Below, in pieces: positions 33,288 to 43,217 of a stretch of 64,000 nucleotides of DNA. The position numbers and the translations under genes are program-made. Position 1 is the stretch's first letter. Each line of letters opens with the position of its first letter. Below the pieces are notes generated by a model. The model did no database searches, was not told the DNA's origin, and saw only the letters and a list, made by a program, of their open reading frames with translations. Source of the stretch: Marixanthomonas sp002364245 (GTDB taxonomy: Bacteria; Bacteroidota; Bacteroidia; Flavobacteriales; Flavobacteriaceae); assembly GCA_963973455.1 (NCBI GenBank), contig CAXAZF010000007.1, positions 124,001-188,000 on the forward strand. Direction: 5' to 3'.

Positions 33288-35321
33288 TTACTTTCTGAAG
33301 TATTTTGCCATTAAGTAAAAAAGCCTTTTTTGATCGATTGGCTTTATAAGGTATTCATTCATCCCTACTTTTTTTCCTTTTAATATGGCTTGTCGCGTAA
33401 CATCTGCAGAAACCCCGAAAATTACAGTATTTTTATTATAGAGCCTAATTTTTTCAACTACCTCATAACCATCAAGATTTGGCATATGCACATCCATAAA
33501 AATTAGATCATATTGCTTCTTTTCTAGTTTTGATAGACACTCTTCTCCGCTTAAAGCAACATCGGCATTTAAATTAGATTTATGTAATACTTTCTCTAAA
33601 ACAATGGTATTAATTTTATTATCATCAACAATCAAAATTTCTATATCATTCAGTTTTAAATAATCTATCTCTTCTTCAGCTATATCATCAACAATAGGGA
33701 ATGATAGCTTTACATCAAATTTAGTTCCTTCATTAGGTTTGCTTTTTACAAAAATTGAGCCTTTTAAAAAATCGACTAACTCTTTTGTTATTGCCAATCC
33801 TAAACCACTTCCGCTATGTTTCTTTCGAGTTCCATCATCTATTTGGACAAATCTATCAAAAACCAAAGGAAGTTGTTCTTCGGACATTCCTATTCCCGTA
33901 TCTTTCACCGAGTATTGAAAATGTAAATTATCATCGATAATTTCTTCGTGATAATCTACTTGTATACTTCCTTTATATGTAAATTTTACAGCATTATTTA
34001 AAAGATTGGTAAATATCTGAATGGTTTTTGAATGGTCCCCTATTACCATATTTGAAGAGGTTTCAGGGAAATTAGTTAAAAGCTTTAGCCCTTTTTTCTT
34101 TATTTCCGGCTCATAAGTGTTGGTGATTTTTTGCAGCGTATTTTTAGGCTGAAAATAGGATTCTAACATTTCAGTCTTGCCTAACTCAATTCTATCGATA
34201 TCTAAAATATCATTAACAAGTGCCAAAAGTGATTTTGAGGAGTTTTTTATTAGCTCGACATAGCTTTTATTTTCGTTATCCATCTTTTCTGTATGGATTA
34301 CTTCTGCGATACCTAATATCGCATTTAAAGGGGTTCTTATCTCATGACTCATGTTTGATAAAAACTGTGTTTTAGCTTTAGAAGCTTTGGTTGCTTTTTC
34401 CTTTTCTTTTCTAATTTGCTTATTTAATTGCGTTAAATTCTTATTTGCAAGTGAAAGTTCTTTAGCTTTTTCATTAACATTTAGGTAAAAAAGCACTAGT
34501 AACCCTATTAAAAATGATAGGATTATTCCAAATACAAGTGTTACTCTTTGAACGAACTGACGATCTTTAAAACCTTGGTTTTGGTAGTATAAAAAGTCGA
34601 AGTTCCAATTGTTTTTATCCAGTGTATCAACCGTAACTACAGACTTAAAAGCTATAGCATTGCTTTGGTTTTCTGGCTTTATAGTATTGTAACTATAGAA
34701 AACGGTCCCTTGCCCATCTTGTATTGTTACAGAATGTTCATCAAGATTAGTGCTAATAGAGTTAAATGGATCTTCAAAATCCATTCCGGCTGTTATTGTT
34801 CCGTGGAATTTTCCATTATAATAAATAGGAACATCTACCAAGAAAACATACCCTCCTTGCGTTAGTTTAATCCAATTGGTAATATTTGTAGTATTATTAT
34901 TACTGTGTTTTTTCCATTCAGGATAACGATATGAGATTTTTTTTAAATCAATATTAAGTGCTTTTTCATTAGGTTTAAAAGGCACTATTTCTTTAATGAT
35001 ACCATCGCTGTCAATATATTCTATAAACTTTAAGGCTGGGTTCTGGTCAATAATTCGACGGGCGTCATTTTTCCAGTATTTAAAATAATTACCATTACTT
35101 TCAACGATTCTTTCTTTTAAATTTTCTAAATAAGTAATGTTGTTGAAAACAGTCTCTTTAAAGCTCTTGATGGTTAACTCCCCCATGGTTTTAACCTGAT
35201 CATTGTATTCTTTGTCTAATTCAGATTTAGCACTAAAAAAGATAAATAAGGAAAGGGCAATCAATATCAACGATGTAGATATTGAAATATAGTAAAATTT
35301 TTTTGGAGTTTTTTTACTCAT
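33288..35321 (-). CDS. Hybrid sensor histidine kinase with extracellular sensor and receiver domain
   Basis: 677 residues: membrane helix 10-28, extracytoplasmic sensor about 30-260 (Cache-like, with VDVPIYYNGKFHGTITAGMDF), second membrane helix about 262-282, coiled coil, HisKA with the phosphorylated His in SNMSHEIRTPLNAILG near 327, HATPase (N box NLLNNAVKFTY, DTGIGMS, GSGLGLAITKELV), then a receiver domain from about 556 (VDDNKIN, phospho-Asp in DLIFMDVHMP, Lys in YLIKPI). It senses an external signal and relays phosphate internally. No separate response regulator is adjacent. Last in a run after mscL. Confidence 0.92.
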   Translation of the reverse strand: MSKKTPKKFYYISISTSLILIALSLFIFFSAKSELDKEYNDQVKTMGELTIKSFKETVFNNITYLENLKERIVESNGNYFKYWKNDARRIIDQNPALKFIEYIDSDGIIKEIVPFKPNEKALNIDLKKISYRYPEWKKHSNNNTTNITNWIKLTQGGYVFLVDVPIYYNGKFHGTITAGMDFEDPFNSISTNLDEHSVTIQDGQGTVFYSYNTIKPENQSNAIAFKSVVTVDTLDKNNWNFDFLYYQNQGFKDRQFVQRVTLVFGIILSFLIGLLVLFYLNVNEKAKELSLANKNLTQLNKQIRKEKEKATKASKAKTQFLSNMSHEIRTPLNAILGIAEVIHTEKMDNENKSYVELIKNSSKSLLALVNDILDIDRIELGKTEMLESYFQPKNTLQKITNTYEPEIKKKGLKLLTNFPETSSNMVIGDHSKTIQIFTNLLNNAVKFTYKGSIQVDYHEEIIDDNLHFQYSVKDTGIGMSEEQLPLVFDRFVQIDDGTRKKHSGSGLGLAITKELVDFLKGSIFVKSKPNEGTKFDVKLSFPIVDDIAEEEIDYLKLNDIEILIVDDNKINTIVLEKVLHKSNLNADVALSGEECLSKLEKKQYDLIFMDVHMPNLDGYEVVEKIRLYNKNTVIFGVSADVTRQAILKGKKVGMNEYLIKPIDQKRLFYLMAKYFRK

Positions 35322-35387
35322 TTTTAAAACAAAGGGGAACTTGAATGTTTCAATTTATTAAAAATGACTGTAAAAAAATATAAATCT

Positions 35388-35816
35388 TTATTTTTTTTGT
35401 TTAAGATAGTTGTTCTGTTCTTCAATTAGCTTCTCAATTTTGGAAAGCAATTCAATATTTTTAGGAGTTTCAACTGTTTTGTTTTTAGGGTCTTCAGATT
35501 TTTTCTTGAAACGATTGATAAATTTTATTACCACAAAAATGGTAAAGGCTATAATTAGAAAATCTATCAGCACTTCCATTAGTTCACCATAGCCAATGGC
35601 AACTTCATCAACCCCTTCTGCAGCTTGGCGAAGGACGTACTTTTTATCAATCAGGTTTACATCATCTGTCAATAACGAAAGCGGAGGCATTACCACTTTT
35701 TTTACCAAAGTACTAACCACATTATTAAAGGCGGTACCAATAATGATTCCGACAGCCATGTCGATCATATTGCCTTTTATAGCAAAGTTTTTAAACTCTT
35801 GAATTAAACCTGCCAT
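35388..35816 (-). CDS. mscL: Large-conductance mechanosensitive channel MscL
   Basis: 142 residues with the full MscL layout: N-terminal amphipathic FKNFAIKGNMIDMAVGIIIGTAFNNVVSTLV, pore helix 1, periplasmic loop, TM2 (VLIDFLIIAFTIFVVIKF) and a charged C-terminal helix. It opens under membrane tension to release solutes in osmotic downshock. It begins 17 bp after parC in the same direction, so it may be cotranscribed. Confidence 0.95.
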   Translation of the reverse strand: MAGLIQEFKNFAIKGNMIDMAVGIIIGTAFNNVVSTLVKKVVMPPLSLLTDDVNLIDKKYVLRQAAEGVDEVAIGYGELMEVLIDFLIIAFTIFVVIKFINRFKKKSEDPKNKTVETPKNIELLSKIEKLIEEQNNYLKQKK

Positions 35817-35832
35817 TCTCTTTTAATTATAT

Positions 35833-38463
35833 TTAAAATAATTTGGTCTGTCCTTCACTGTCGTCGTTTTTATCATCATTTTTTTCTTCTGAAACAGCTT
35901 CTTCATCAACCACATCCATATCTTCTGCCGAAACCTCTTTTGGCGGATCGTATGGTAACGGATCTAAGGTGTTTATTTCAAGCACCTTATCTTTTGTTAG
36001 TTGGTTCCCTAAAGCGGTGATACCTTTAACAGCTATAAACTCTTCAAGATTTACTTCCAAATTATCTTCCCGCTCTTTACCGCGTTGTTTTACAAAAACT
36101 ACTTCGGCCATAGGACGGTATTCTGTAAATATTTTTTCGAGATACGAATTTGGATGATCTGAAATAATCACTTCCTCCTTGTCTGGGTTTTCTACCAAAA
36201 AGCGTTTTACATAAAACAGTTCTTTTTCTCCGTCCCAATAAATAGCTGAGAGTGGTTTTTTTGGCTCCCACTTTTCAAGAACTATCATATCGTCATCAAA
36301 ACGCAATGTAAGTTCGGGCACGGCGGTTTTTACCGTTCCGTCCTGGTTTACTATTAAAAGCCGATCTTCACTTCTAAACTGCCCTAACAACTCACCTCTA
36401 TTATCCATATTAAGGCGCTTTACTGTTTCATCAAACCATATTTTACGTGGTTTTAAAGTAGAAAGTCCTTTTTCTTTTAACTCTACGCGTTTTACTGGAT
36501 ATTTGGTAACAATATTCCCTTTAGAGTTTCGCCCTTTTACTTTTTGATCGGCAAAATCAAGGTCAAACTTTAGCTTTTTAATATTCCCCTTTTGACGTAA
36601 TAAAATCGTTACCACTTCTGCTTCACCATTAGGATTTGCGGTAAAATACAATACTTTACTGCCCTTTTTACCTTGTGTAAGGTCATATTCGCGATCACGT
36701 GTCATAGAAGTGACAGAAAAACGTTTTACGTAAGTGGTCCCATTTTTTCCGTCCCGGTAAATCATATTATATATACGGCGCTTGTCTTTCTTTTTAAAGA
36801 CCGCTACATGGATAATATTTTTTCCAATGAAAGTTTTAGAGTCAACCTTTGTGACCATCATCTTTCCTTCTTCAGTAAAACAGATAATATCATCAATATC
36901 GCTACAATCTGTAACGTATTCATCACGACGGAGGCTCGTACCAATAAACCCTTCTTCTCTGTTTACATATAGCTTGGTGTTCCTAATTACAACTTTAGTT
37001 GCTTCAATATCTTCAAAAACGCGTATTTCAGTTTTGCGTTCTTTCCCTTCGCCATAGTCTTTTTTAAGACGCTTAAAATAATCTATTGCGTATTCAATTA
37101 GGTTTTTTAAGTGATGCTTTATTTGAGCAATGTTATCTTCCAGCGCATCAATTTTTTGCTGTGCTTTATCAATATCAAACTTAGAAATACGCTTAATTCT
37201 AATTTCGGTCAATCGAACGATATCCTCTTCGGTTACGGCACGTTTTAAATGCTTAATATGCGGCTTAAGCCCTTTATCAATAGCTTTGATTACACCCTCC
37301 CAAGTTTCTTCTTCTTCAATATCACGATAGATTCTGTTTTCAATAAAAATTCGCTCTAATGAAGCAAAGTGCCATTGCTCTTCATATTCGTCGAGTTTGA
37401 TTTCCAATTCGCTTTTAAGCAACTCTACAGTTCTATCAGTTGAACGGCGAAGCATTTCTGAAACTCCTACAAACAAGGGTTTGTTATCTTCAATAACACA
37501 TCCTAAAGGTGAAACTGAGTTTTCACAGCTTGTGAAGGCATACAGGGCATCAATTGTTTTGTCTGGCGAAATACCACTTGGAATATGTACCAAAATCTCT
37601 ACTTCGGCAGCTGTATTATCTTCAATTTTTTTGACTTTTATTTTGCCTTTTTCGTTGGCTTTTAATATGGATTCAATTAAAGATGTTGTTGTGGTTGCAT
37701 AGGGTATCTCGGTTATAACCAGGATGTTTTTATCATACTGACTAATTTTCGCACGACTTCGAATTTTACCACCACGAACGCCGTCTTTATAGTCGGTTGC
37801 ATCCATAATTCCGCCAGTTGGAAAATCGGGAACTAACTGAAAACGTTTTCCTTGCAGGTGTTTAATTGAAGCATCAATTAATTCAATAAAATTATGTGGT
37901 AATACCTTTGTAGAAAGCCCTACTGCAATCCCCTCTGCACCTTGTGCGAGCAATAACGGAAACATAACCGGCAAATTTATTGGCTCTTTTTTACGACCGT
38001 CATACGACGCTTGCCAACCGGTAATTTTTGGATTATATACTACATCGAGTGCAAATTTTGACAACCTTGCTTCAATATATCGTGAAGCTGCGGCTCGGTC
38101 ACCGGTTAAAATATTTCCCCAGTTACCTTGGGTATCGATTAAAAGGTCTTTTTGCCCAATTTGTACCATCGCATCGGCAATACTGGCATCCCCATGTGGG
38201 TGATACTGCATGGTGTGCCCTACAATATTCGCAACTTTATTATAACGCCCATCATCTAAATCTTTCATAGAATGCATGATACGGCGTTGCACAGGCTTAA
38301 AACCATCTTCTATTGCCGGGACAGCACGTTCTAAAATTACATAACTGGCATAGTCTAAAAACCAGTCACGGTACATACCGGTAACTTTAGTGATTGTTTC
38401 ACTGTTTTCAGAAGTTTCTTCTTGCGGGTTTAATTCTTCTTCGTTGTTGAGTTCTTCACTCAT
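35833..38463 (-). CDS. parC: DNA topoisomerase IV subunit A
   Basis: 876 residues. The N-terminal breakage-reunion domain contains the DNA-linking Tyr in GDRAAASRYIEARLSK near 130 and the quinolone-region HPHGDASIADAMVQIGQ near 93-110. The C-terminal third is a beta-pinwheel-like domain with an acidic tail (DDKNDDSEGQTKLF). It decatenates and relaxes DNA together with the upstream-encoded subunit B. The gap to parE is 70 bp; both are on the minus strand, an operon. Confidence 0.95.
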   Translation of the reverse strand: MSEELNNEEELNPQEETSENSETITKVTGMYRDWFLDYASYVILERAVPAIEDGFKPVQRRIMHSMKDLDDGRYNKVANIVGHTMQYHPHGDASIADAMVQIGQKDLLIDTQGNWGNILTGDRAAASRYIEARLSKFALDVVYNPKITGWQASYDGRKKEPINLPVMFPLLLAQGAEGIAVGLSTKVLPHNFIELIDASIKHLQGKRFQLVPDFPTGGIMDATDYKDGVRGGKIRSRAKISQYDKNILVITEIPYATTTTSLIESILKANEKGKIKVKKIEDNTAAEVEILVHIPSGISPDKTIDALYAFTSCENSVSPLGCVIEDNKPLFVGVSEMLRRSTDRTVELLKSELEIKLDEYEEQWHFASLERIFIENRIYRDIEEEETWEGVIKAIDKGLKPHIKHLKRAVTEEDIVRLTEIRIKRISKFDIDKAQQKIDALEDNIAQIKHHLKNLIEYAIDYFKRLKKDYGEGKERKTEIRVFEDIEATKVVIRNTKLYVNREEGFIGTSLRRDEYVTDCSDIDDIICFTEEGKMMVTKVDSKTFIGKNIIHVAVFKKKDKRRIYNMIYRDGKNGTTYVKRFSVTSMTRDREYDLTQGKKGSKVLYFTANPNGEAEVVTILLRQKGNIKKLKFDLDFADQKVKGRNSKGNIVTKYPVKRVELKEKGLSTLKPRKIWFDETVKRLNMDNRGELLGQFRSEDRLLIVNQDGTVKTAVPELTLRFDDDMIVLEKWEPKKPLSAIYWDGEKELFYVKRFLVENPDKEEVIISDHPNSYLEKIFTEYRPMAEVVFVKQRGKEREDNLEVNLEEFIAVKGITALGNQLTKDKVLEINTLDPLPYDPPKEVSAEDMDVVDEEAVSEEKNDDKNDDSEGQTKLF

Positions 38464-38533
38464 AAGTTAGATAGCTATTTCCTTTGGTAATTATTTATAT
38501 AAATCTGGCTTATACTTTCTTAAATGTTCAAGT

Positions 38534-40390
38534 TTAAACTGCTGGTTCAATTTCATCCAGTTCAACCTTTAGGTTTTCAATAATAAATTCTTGCCGGTCT
38601 GGGGTGTTTTTACCCATGTAAAACTTCAGCAATTCGTCAATGCTCATCGCTTTGTCCAACATAACAGGGTCCAATCGAATATTGTCACCAATAAAATGTT
38701 GAAATTCATCTGGAGAAATTTCACCCAGTCCCTTAAAACGGGTGATTTCAGGTTTTGGCTTTAGTTTTTCCATGGCATTTCTCCGTTCTTCTTCTGAATA
38801 ACAATAAATGGTCTCTTTTTTATTCCGAACCCTAAACAATGGGGTTTGTAGAATATATAAATGTCCGTTTTTAATCAATTCAGGGAAAAACTGAAGAAAA
38901 AAAGTAATTAATAATAACCGAATGTGCATCCCATCTACATCAGCATCCGTCGCAATAACAATATTATTGTACCGAAGATCTTCCATAGAGTCCTCAATAT
39001 TCAATGCGGCTTGCAATAGATTAAACTCTTCGTTTTCGTACACAATCTTCTTGCTCATATTGTAGCTATTGAGCGGCTTACCACGTAGCGAAAATACAGC
39101 TTGGGTGTTTACGTCACGACTTTTGGTAATACTACCACTCGCTGAGTCCCCCTCTGTTATAAACAAGGTAGTTTCTAGGCGACGTTCTTTTTTCATATCA
39201 CCTAAATGTACTCGGCAATCACGCAGTTTTTTATTGTGTAGACTCGCTTTTTTGGCACGGTCACGTGCTAATTTTCGAATTCCCTTTAAATCTTTACGCT
39301 CCCGCTCCGCTTGAATAATTTTTCGCTGAATCGCCTCGGCAACCTCAGGGTTTTTATGCAGATAATTGTCCAGATATGTTTTTACAAAATCGTTTATGTA
39401 GGTTCGTACCGTTGGTAACTTCCCTCCCATATCAGTTGAGCCTAGTTTTGTTTTGGTTTGGCTCTCAAAAACAGGTTCCATTACTTTGATGCTAATAGCT
39501 GAAACTATCGATTTACGCACATCACTAGATTCGTAATTTTTACCATAAAAATCACGTATCGTTTTTACTATGGCTTCCCTAAAAGCAGATTGATGCGTAC
39601 CTCCTTGCGTCGTATTCTGTCCGTTAACAAAGCTGTGGTATTCTTCGCTATATTGGGTTTTGCTGTGTGTAACTGCAACTTCAATATCTTCCCCTTTTAG
39701 ATGAATGATAGGATACAACATGTCCTCTTTAGACATTTTGTCTTCAAGAAGATCTTTTAATCCATTTTCAGATTTAAATTTTTCTCCATTAAAATCTATC
39801 GTAAGCCCTGGATTAAGATATACGTAGTTTTTCAACATTTTTTCTACGTACTCATTTCGGTACTTAAAGTTTTTAAAGATGGCTTCATCTGGGATGAATT
39901 CGATTCGGGTTCCTTTTCGTTTGCCAGATTCTTCAATATCGGCATCTTTTTTAAGCTCTCCCAGGCTAAATTCTGCCGATTTATGCTGCCCATCGCGTAC
40001 CGATTCTACCTTAAAAAAAGCAGATAATGCATTTACGGCCTTCGTACCAACGCCATTTAGCCCTACTGATTTTTTAAAAGCACGGGTATCATACTTACCA
40101 CCGGTGTTCATTTTTGAAACTACATCAACCACTTTACCCAATGGAATACCGCGACCATAATCGCGAACCTTTACTTCTTTATCTTTAATCCGGACTTCTA
40201 TTGTTTTACCAGCACCCATGACAAACTCATCTATACAGTTGTCTATCACTTCTTTAAGTAATATATAAATACCGTCATCTGGTGATGAGCCATCGCCTAA
40301 CTTTCCAATGTACATACCAGGACGCATACGAATGTGTTCCTTCCAATCTAATGACCTAATATTATCTTCGGTATATTTTGTATCTGCCAT
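38534..40390 (-). CDS. parE: DNA topoisomerase IV subunit B
   Basis: 618 residues, GHKL ATPase plus Toprim. ATP site: VIDNCIDEF near 48, VRDYGRGIPLG near 75 and GLNGVGTKAVNALS near 110. Toprim: ITEGDSASGSITK near 413 and IATDADVDGMHIRLLL near 480. No long insertion is present, as expected for ParE in Bacteroidota. First gene of the parE-parC-mscL run; divergent from the CbpA-like dnaJ gene. Confidence 0.95.
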   Translation of the reverse strand: MADTKYTEDNIRSLDWKEHIRMRPGMYIGKLGDGSSPDDGIYILLKEVIDNCIDEFVMGAGKTIEVRIKDKEVKVRDYGRGIPLGKVVDVVSKMNTGGKYDTRAFKKSVGLNGVGTKAVNALSAFFKVESVRDGQHKSAEFSLGELKKDADIEESGKRKGTRIEFIPDEAIFKNFKYRNEYVEKMLKNYVYLNPGLTIDFNGEKFKSENGLKDLLEDKMSKEDMLYPIIHLKGEDIEVAVTHSKTQYSEEYHSFVNGQNTTQGGTHQSAFREAIVKTIRDFYGKNYESSDVRKSIVSAISIKVMEPVFESQTKTKLGSTDMGGKLPTVRTYINDFVKTYLDNYLHKNPEVAEAIQRKIIQAERERKDLKGIRKLARDRAKKASLHNKKLRDCRVHLGDMKKERRLETTLFITEGDSASGSITKSRDVNTQAVFSLRGKPLNSYNMSKKIVYENEEFNLLQAALNIEDSMEDLRYNNIVIATDADVDGMHIRLLLITFFLQFFPELIKNGHLYILQTPLFRVRNKKETIYCYSEEERRNAMEKLKPKPEITRFKGLGEISPDEFQHFIGDNIRLDPVMLDKAMSIDELLKFYMGKNTPDRQEFIIENLKVELDEIEPAV

Positions 40391-40605
40391 AAAAAAACGT
40401 GAATATGCCCTAAATATAGGGTTTAAGCTTCAATTTTTAAACCTGAAAACATGAAAGTAATTAACAATAATTTACAAGGTATTGTTAGTAATTTTTTTGA
40501 GTTCTAATTATTCTATAAGAGTATTAAAATTTTTCTAAATATTCAACTCTGTTTTGATGGGTTGCTTTGTTTTTTATAACTTCATATTAATTTCGAAATC
40601 AGACC

Positions 40606-41520
40606 ATGGAATTTATAGATTACTACAAAGTTTTGGGATTGACCAAAAGCGCAACAGCGGCCGACATAAAAAAAGTGTACCGAAAGTTGGCCCGCAAGTA
40701 CCACCCAGATATAAACCCAGATGACAAAGAAGCCCAGCAAAAGTTTCAACGCATTAACGAGGCACACGCAGTTTTAAGCGATCCGGAAAAACGTAAAAAA
40801 TACGACAAATACGGGAAAGATTGGGAGCATGCCGACGCTTACGAAGAAGCACATCGGCAACAGCAAGCATCTAGCGGTTTTGGCGGAGGTCGACAACGTA
40901 CATATACATCTAGAGGCGGTAATTTTGATGACAGTCAATTTTCAGACTTTTTTGAATCTATGTTTGGTGGTGGTGGCTTTTCAGGCGGAAAACAACGTAC
41001 CCATGCTCAATTTAAGGGCCAGGACTTCAATGCTACCCTTCGGCTAAACCTTACCGATATTTTGACTTCTCAAAAACAAACCATCAACCTAGGTGATAAA
41101 AAAATACGCCTAACCATCCCTGCTGGTGTAGATGATGGACAAACCATAAAAATTAAAGGCTATGGCGGCGAAGGTGTTGGTGGCGGACCAAAAGGCGATC
41201 TTTTTATCACTTTTGAAATTATAAACAACACAAAATTTAAACGTGTTGGAAAAAATTTACACCAAACTCACGAAATTGATCTTTACACAGCGCTCTTAGG
41301 CGGTAAAGAAACCGTCGATACACTAACAGGGAAAGTAAAACTAACTGTAAAACCTGAAACACAGACCGGGACCAAAATTAAATTAAAAGGCAAGGGAATG
41401 CCGGTCTATAAAAAAGAAGGACAATTTGGTGATCTATTTATCACATATCAAGTTGTGTTGCCCAAAAACCTTTCAGAAGAAGAAAAAGAGTTGTTTACTA
41501 AACTTTCAAAATTACGCTAA
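40606..41520 (+). CDS. CbpA-like DnaJ protein (no zinc finger)
   Basis: 304 residues: J-domain 1-70 with the HPD motif (ARKYHPDINP), a Gly-rich linker (QASSGFGGG..., FGGGGFSGG), then C-terminal domains I and II (FNATLRLNLTDILTSQKQ; GGKETVDTLTGKVKLTVKPETQTG; KGKGMPVYKKEGQFGDLFI). The zinc-binding CxxCxGxG repeats of true DnaJ are absent, so this is a type II, CbpA-like cochaperone of DnaK. A small gene that looks like a shortened CbpM partner follows after 2 bp. Confidence 0.92.
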   Translation: MEFIDYYKVLGLTKSATAADIKKVYRKLARKYHPDINPDDKEAQQKFQRINEAHAVLSDPEKRKKYDKYGKDWEHADAYEEAHRQQQASSGFGGGRQRTYTSRGGNFDDSQFSDFFESMFGGGGFSGGKQRTHAQFKGQDFNATLRLNLTDILTSQKQTINLGDKKIRLTIPAGVDDGQTIKIKGYGGEGVGGGPKGDLFITFEIINNTKFKRVGKNLHQTHEIDLYTALLGGKETVDTLTGKVKLTVKPETQTGTKIKLKGKGMPVYKKEGQFGDLFITYQVVLPKNLSEEEKELFTKLSKLR

Positions 41521-41522
41521 CT

Positions 41523-41648
41523 ATGGAACAATCTAATTATATACAGATAACCACCTATTGCAAAAAGACCAAAATAGATCGTGATTTTGTGCAAACTATG
41601 GAAAAGGAGCTTTTTAAATTAAAAAAACGTTTAGAGCTCTACGAATAA
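41523..41648 (+). CDS. 41-residue CbpM-like peptide, apparently with an internal deletion
   Basis: ATG 41523, TAA 41646-41648, 2 bp after the CbpA-like gene. The start (YIQITTYCKKTKIDRDFVQ) matches the first helix of CbpM chaperone modulators, and the end (MEKELFKLKKRLELYE) matches their last coiled helix (usually L.xEI..LKNRLRLYE). The 55-60 residues in between, including the MerR-like core that binds the J-domain, are missing. The gene order cbpA-cbpM is standard. It may be a degenerate modulator or a minimal helix that still contacts the cochaperone. Confidence 0.5.
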   Translation: MEQSNYIQITTYCKKTKIDRDFVQTMEKELFKLKKRLELYE

Positions 41649-41650
41649 AA

Positions 41651-43066
41651 TTATTCTTCAGGGTTTTTATATAAGGTTACGAAAACGCCTAAACTTTCGT
41701 AAGTTTTTACTTCTTCCCAATTATTTCGTAATTCTAAAATGGTTTCATCACTTGTGCTGTTTTCAATATTGGATAAAACGACATATTCATTTGTAGTTAA
41801 GTTTATGCTAGGAAATATTTCAGAAACGGCTTTGTCTTTTGAGAGATACGCCACTCGCCTACCGTTAAACTTTAAGTTGGTGCCTACCCTAGAAGGTTTT
41901 ATGTTTTCCTTTTCTAAAAACTTCAGCATTTTTTCTTCTTTACTAAAATAGCCTAGGTGTGCGAAACTACTGTCCCAGGCCTGGGAAATGGTGGCGGGAT
42001 AGATCCAAAAATGGCCTGAAATTAATGTCACTACAACAATAATTAGGACACCACGCCTTCTTTTTCTGTTTGCTGAAACAGTAAATAATACGTTAATTAA
42101 GAGGATTGCACTTAAAATAAAGCAAACCATTAAATATCTTGGCCCCATGGGGTTGCTAAAGGGTACAAATCCAAAAAAGAAAACTATTGTAAAAACCAAC
42201 AAAGCGATGAAAATACGTTGTGATGGAAAGTCGAGTGAAAACTTTTTTTGCCTAAAAACCTTCCACAAAAAAAACACTAAGGGAACCCAAAGGAAAATTC
42301 GGCCAAAATCCAATAAGTTCTTAAAATAAACTATCGTGTTTTTTACCATCAACATAAAAGTTGTGGTTTTTCTATGTTCAGAAAAATTTTCGTTTTTAGT
42401 AATGAGCACCCAACCTAATTCAGAATATTGATAAATTAAAAATATTCCGAAAGTGAAAACGGCAATACAATACGCATAAATCATATTCCGATTGAACGTT
42501 AATAGCCTTCTTCTGTTATAGATTATATGTATCAGCAATAAAGCAATAAAACAATATATACCCCGTAAATTAGTAAGTAATAATCCTGATAGAGCGATGG
42601 TGTAGAGCAACCAACTGTTCTTTTGAAGGGCATTCAAAGAAAATAGTGTGAAGAACAGTAACATCATGTCGTTGTTTAAACTTGTGGTCTGTGCAAGCAA
42701 GGTTGGATCTATGCACACCAACAAAAACATAACTATAGGCACTGAAACACTAAAGTTATGTTTGCACAAAAGTAAAATTTGATAAAAAACACCAAGGTTT
42801 ACAAGCAATAAGAGCAGTCTCGAAGAAAAAAGCGTTTGTCCAAATAACTTCCAAAACAACGCCAAGCTTGTAATCCATAACGGTGGGTGCCCAGACGAAT
42901 ATTCAGTAGGAAGAATTAAGTTTGAGAAGTTGTTTTCGTAAATCCAAGTCGCTCGATTCGCCTTGCTTATACCATCCCAAAAAAATGGCAAGTCACTAAA
43001 TACAACAAATTCGATTATTAGAAGTACCGCTACTACTAAAAACAAAAAGAGTTCTTTTCTATTCAT
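41651..43066 (-). CDS. Membrane glycosyltransferase, ArnT/PMT-like (GT39/GT83 type)
   Basis: 471 residues with about 11-12 membrane helices. The first periplasmic loop carries an acidic residue in PFFWDGISKA near 29, as in the DxD-like loop of PMT/ArnT enzymes, and GHPPLWITSL near 60. A soluble C-terminal part (about 370-471) follows. Such enzymes move a sugar from a lipid carrier to protein or lipid at the outer face of the inner membrane. Substrate unknown. It ends 3 bp from the cbpM-like gene (convergent). Confidence 0.75.
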   Translation of the reverse strand: MNRKELFLFLVVAVLLIIEFVVFSDLPFFWDGISKANRATWIYENNFSNLILPTEYSSGHPPLWITSLALFWKLFGQTLFSSRLLLLLVNLGVFYQILLLCKHNFSVSVPIVMFLLVCIDPTLLAQTTSLNNDMMLLFFTLFSLNALQKNSWLLYTIALSGLLLTNLRGIYCFIALLLIHIIYNRRRLLTFNRNMIYAYCIAVFTFGIFLIYQYSELGWVLITKNENFSEHRKTTTFMLMVKNTIVYFKNLLDFGRIFLWVPLVFFLWKVFRQKKFSLDFPSQRIFIALLVFTIVFFFGFVPFSNPMGPRYLMVCFILSAILLINVLFTVSANRKRRRGVLIIVVVTLISGHFWIYPATISQAWDSSFAHLGYFSKEEKMLKFLEKENIKPSRVGTNLKFNGRRVAYLSKDKAVSEIFPSINLTTNEYVVLSNIENSTSDETILELRNNWEEVKTYESLGVFVTLYKNPEE

Positions 43067-43217
43067 AGTTTTTTAAACGTGTCACGAATATACTGTTAAA
43101 ATTAATTTTTCTATAAAACTCTAGCTTCATTTCAAAAATGTTTTATAAAAAGCCTTTAAGGGAATGTTAAAACAAAACTAATTACTTTGAGATAATTATA
43201 TATTTATGAATATGGAT

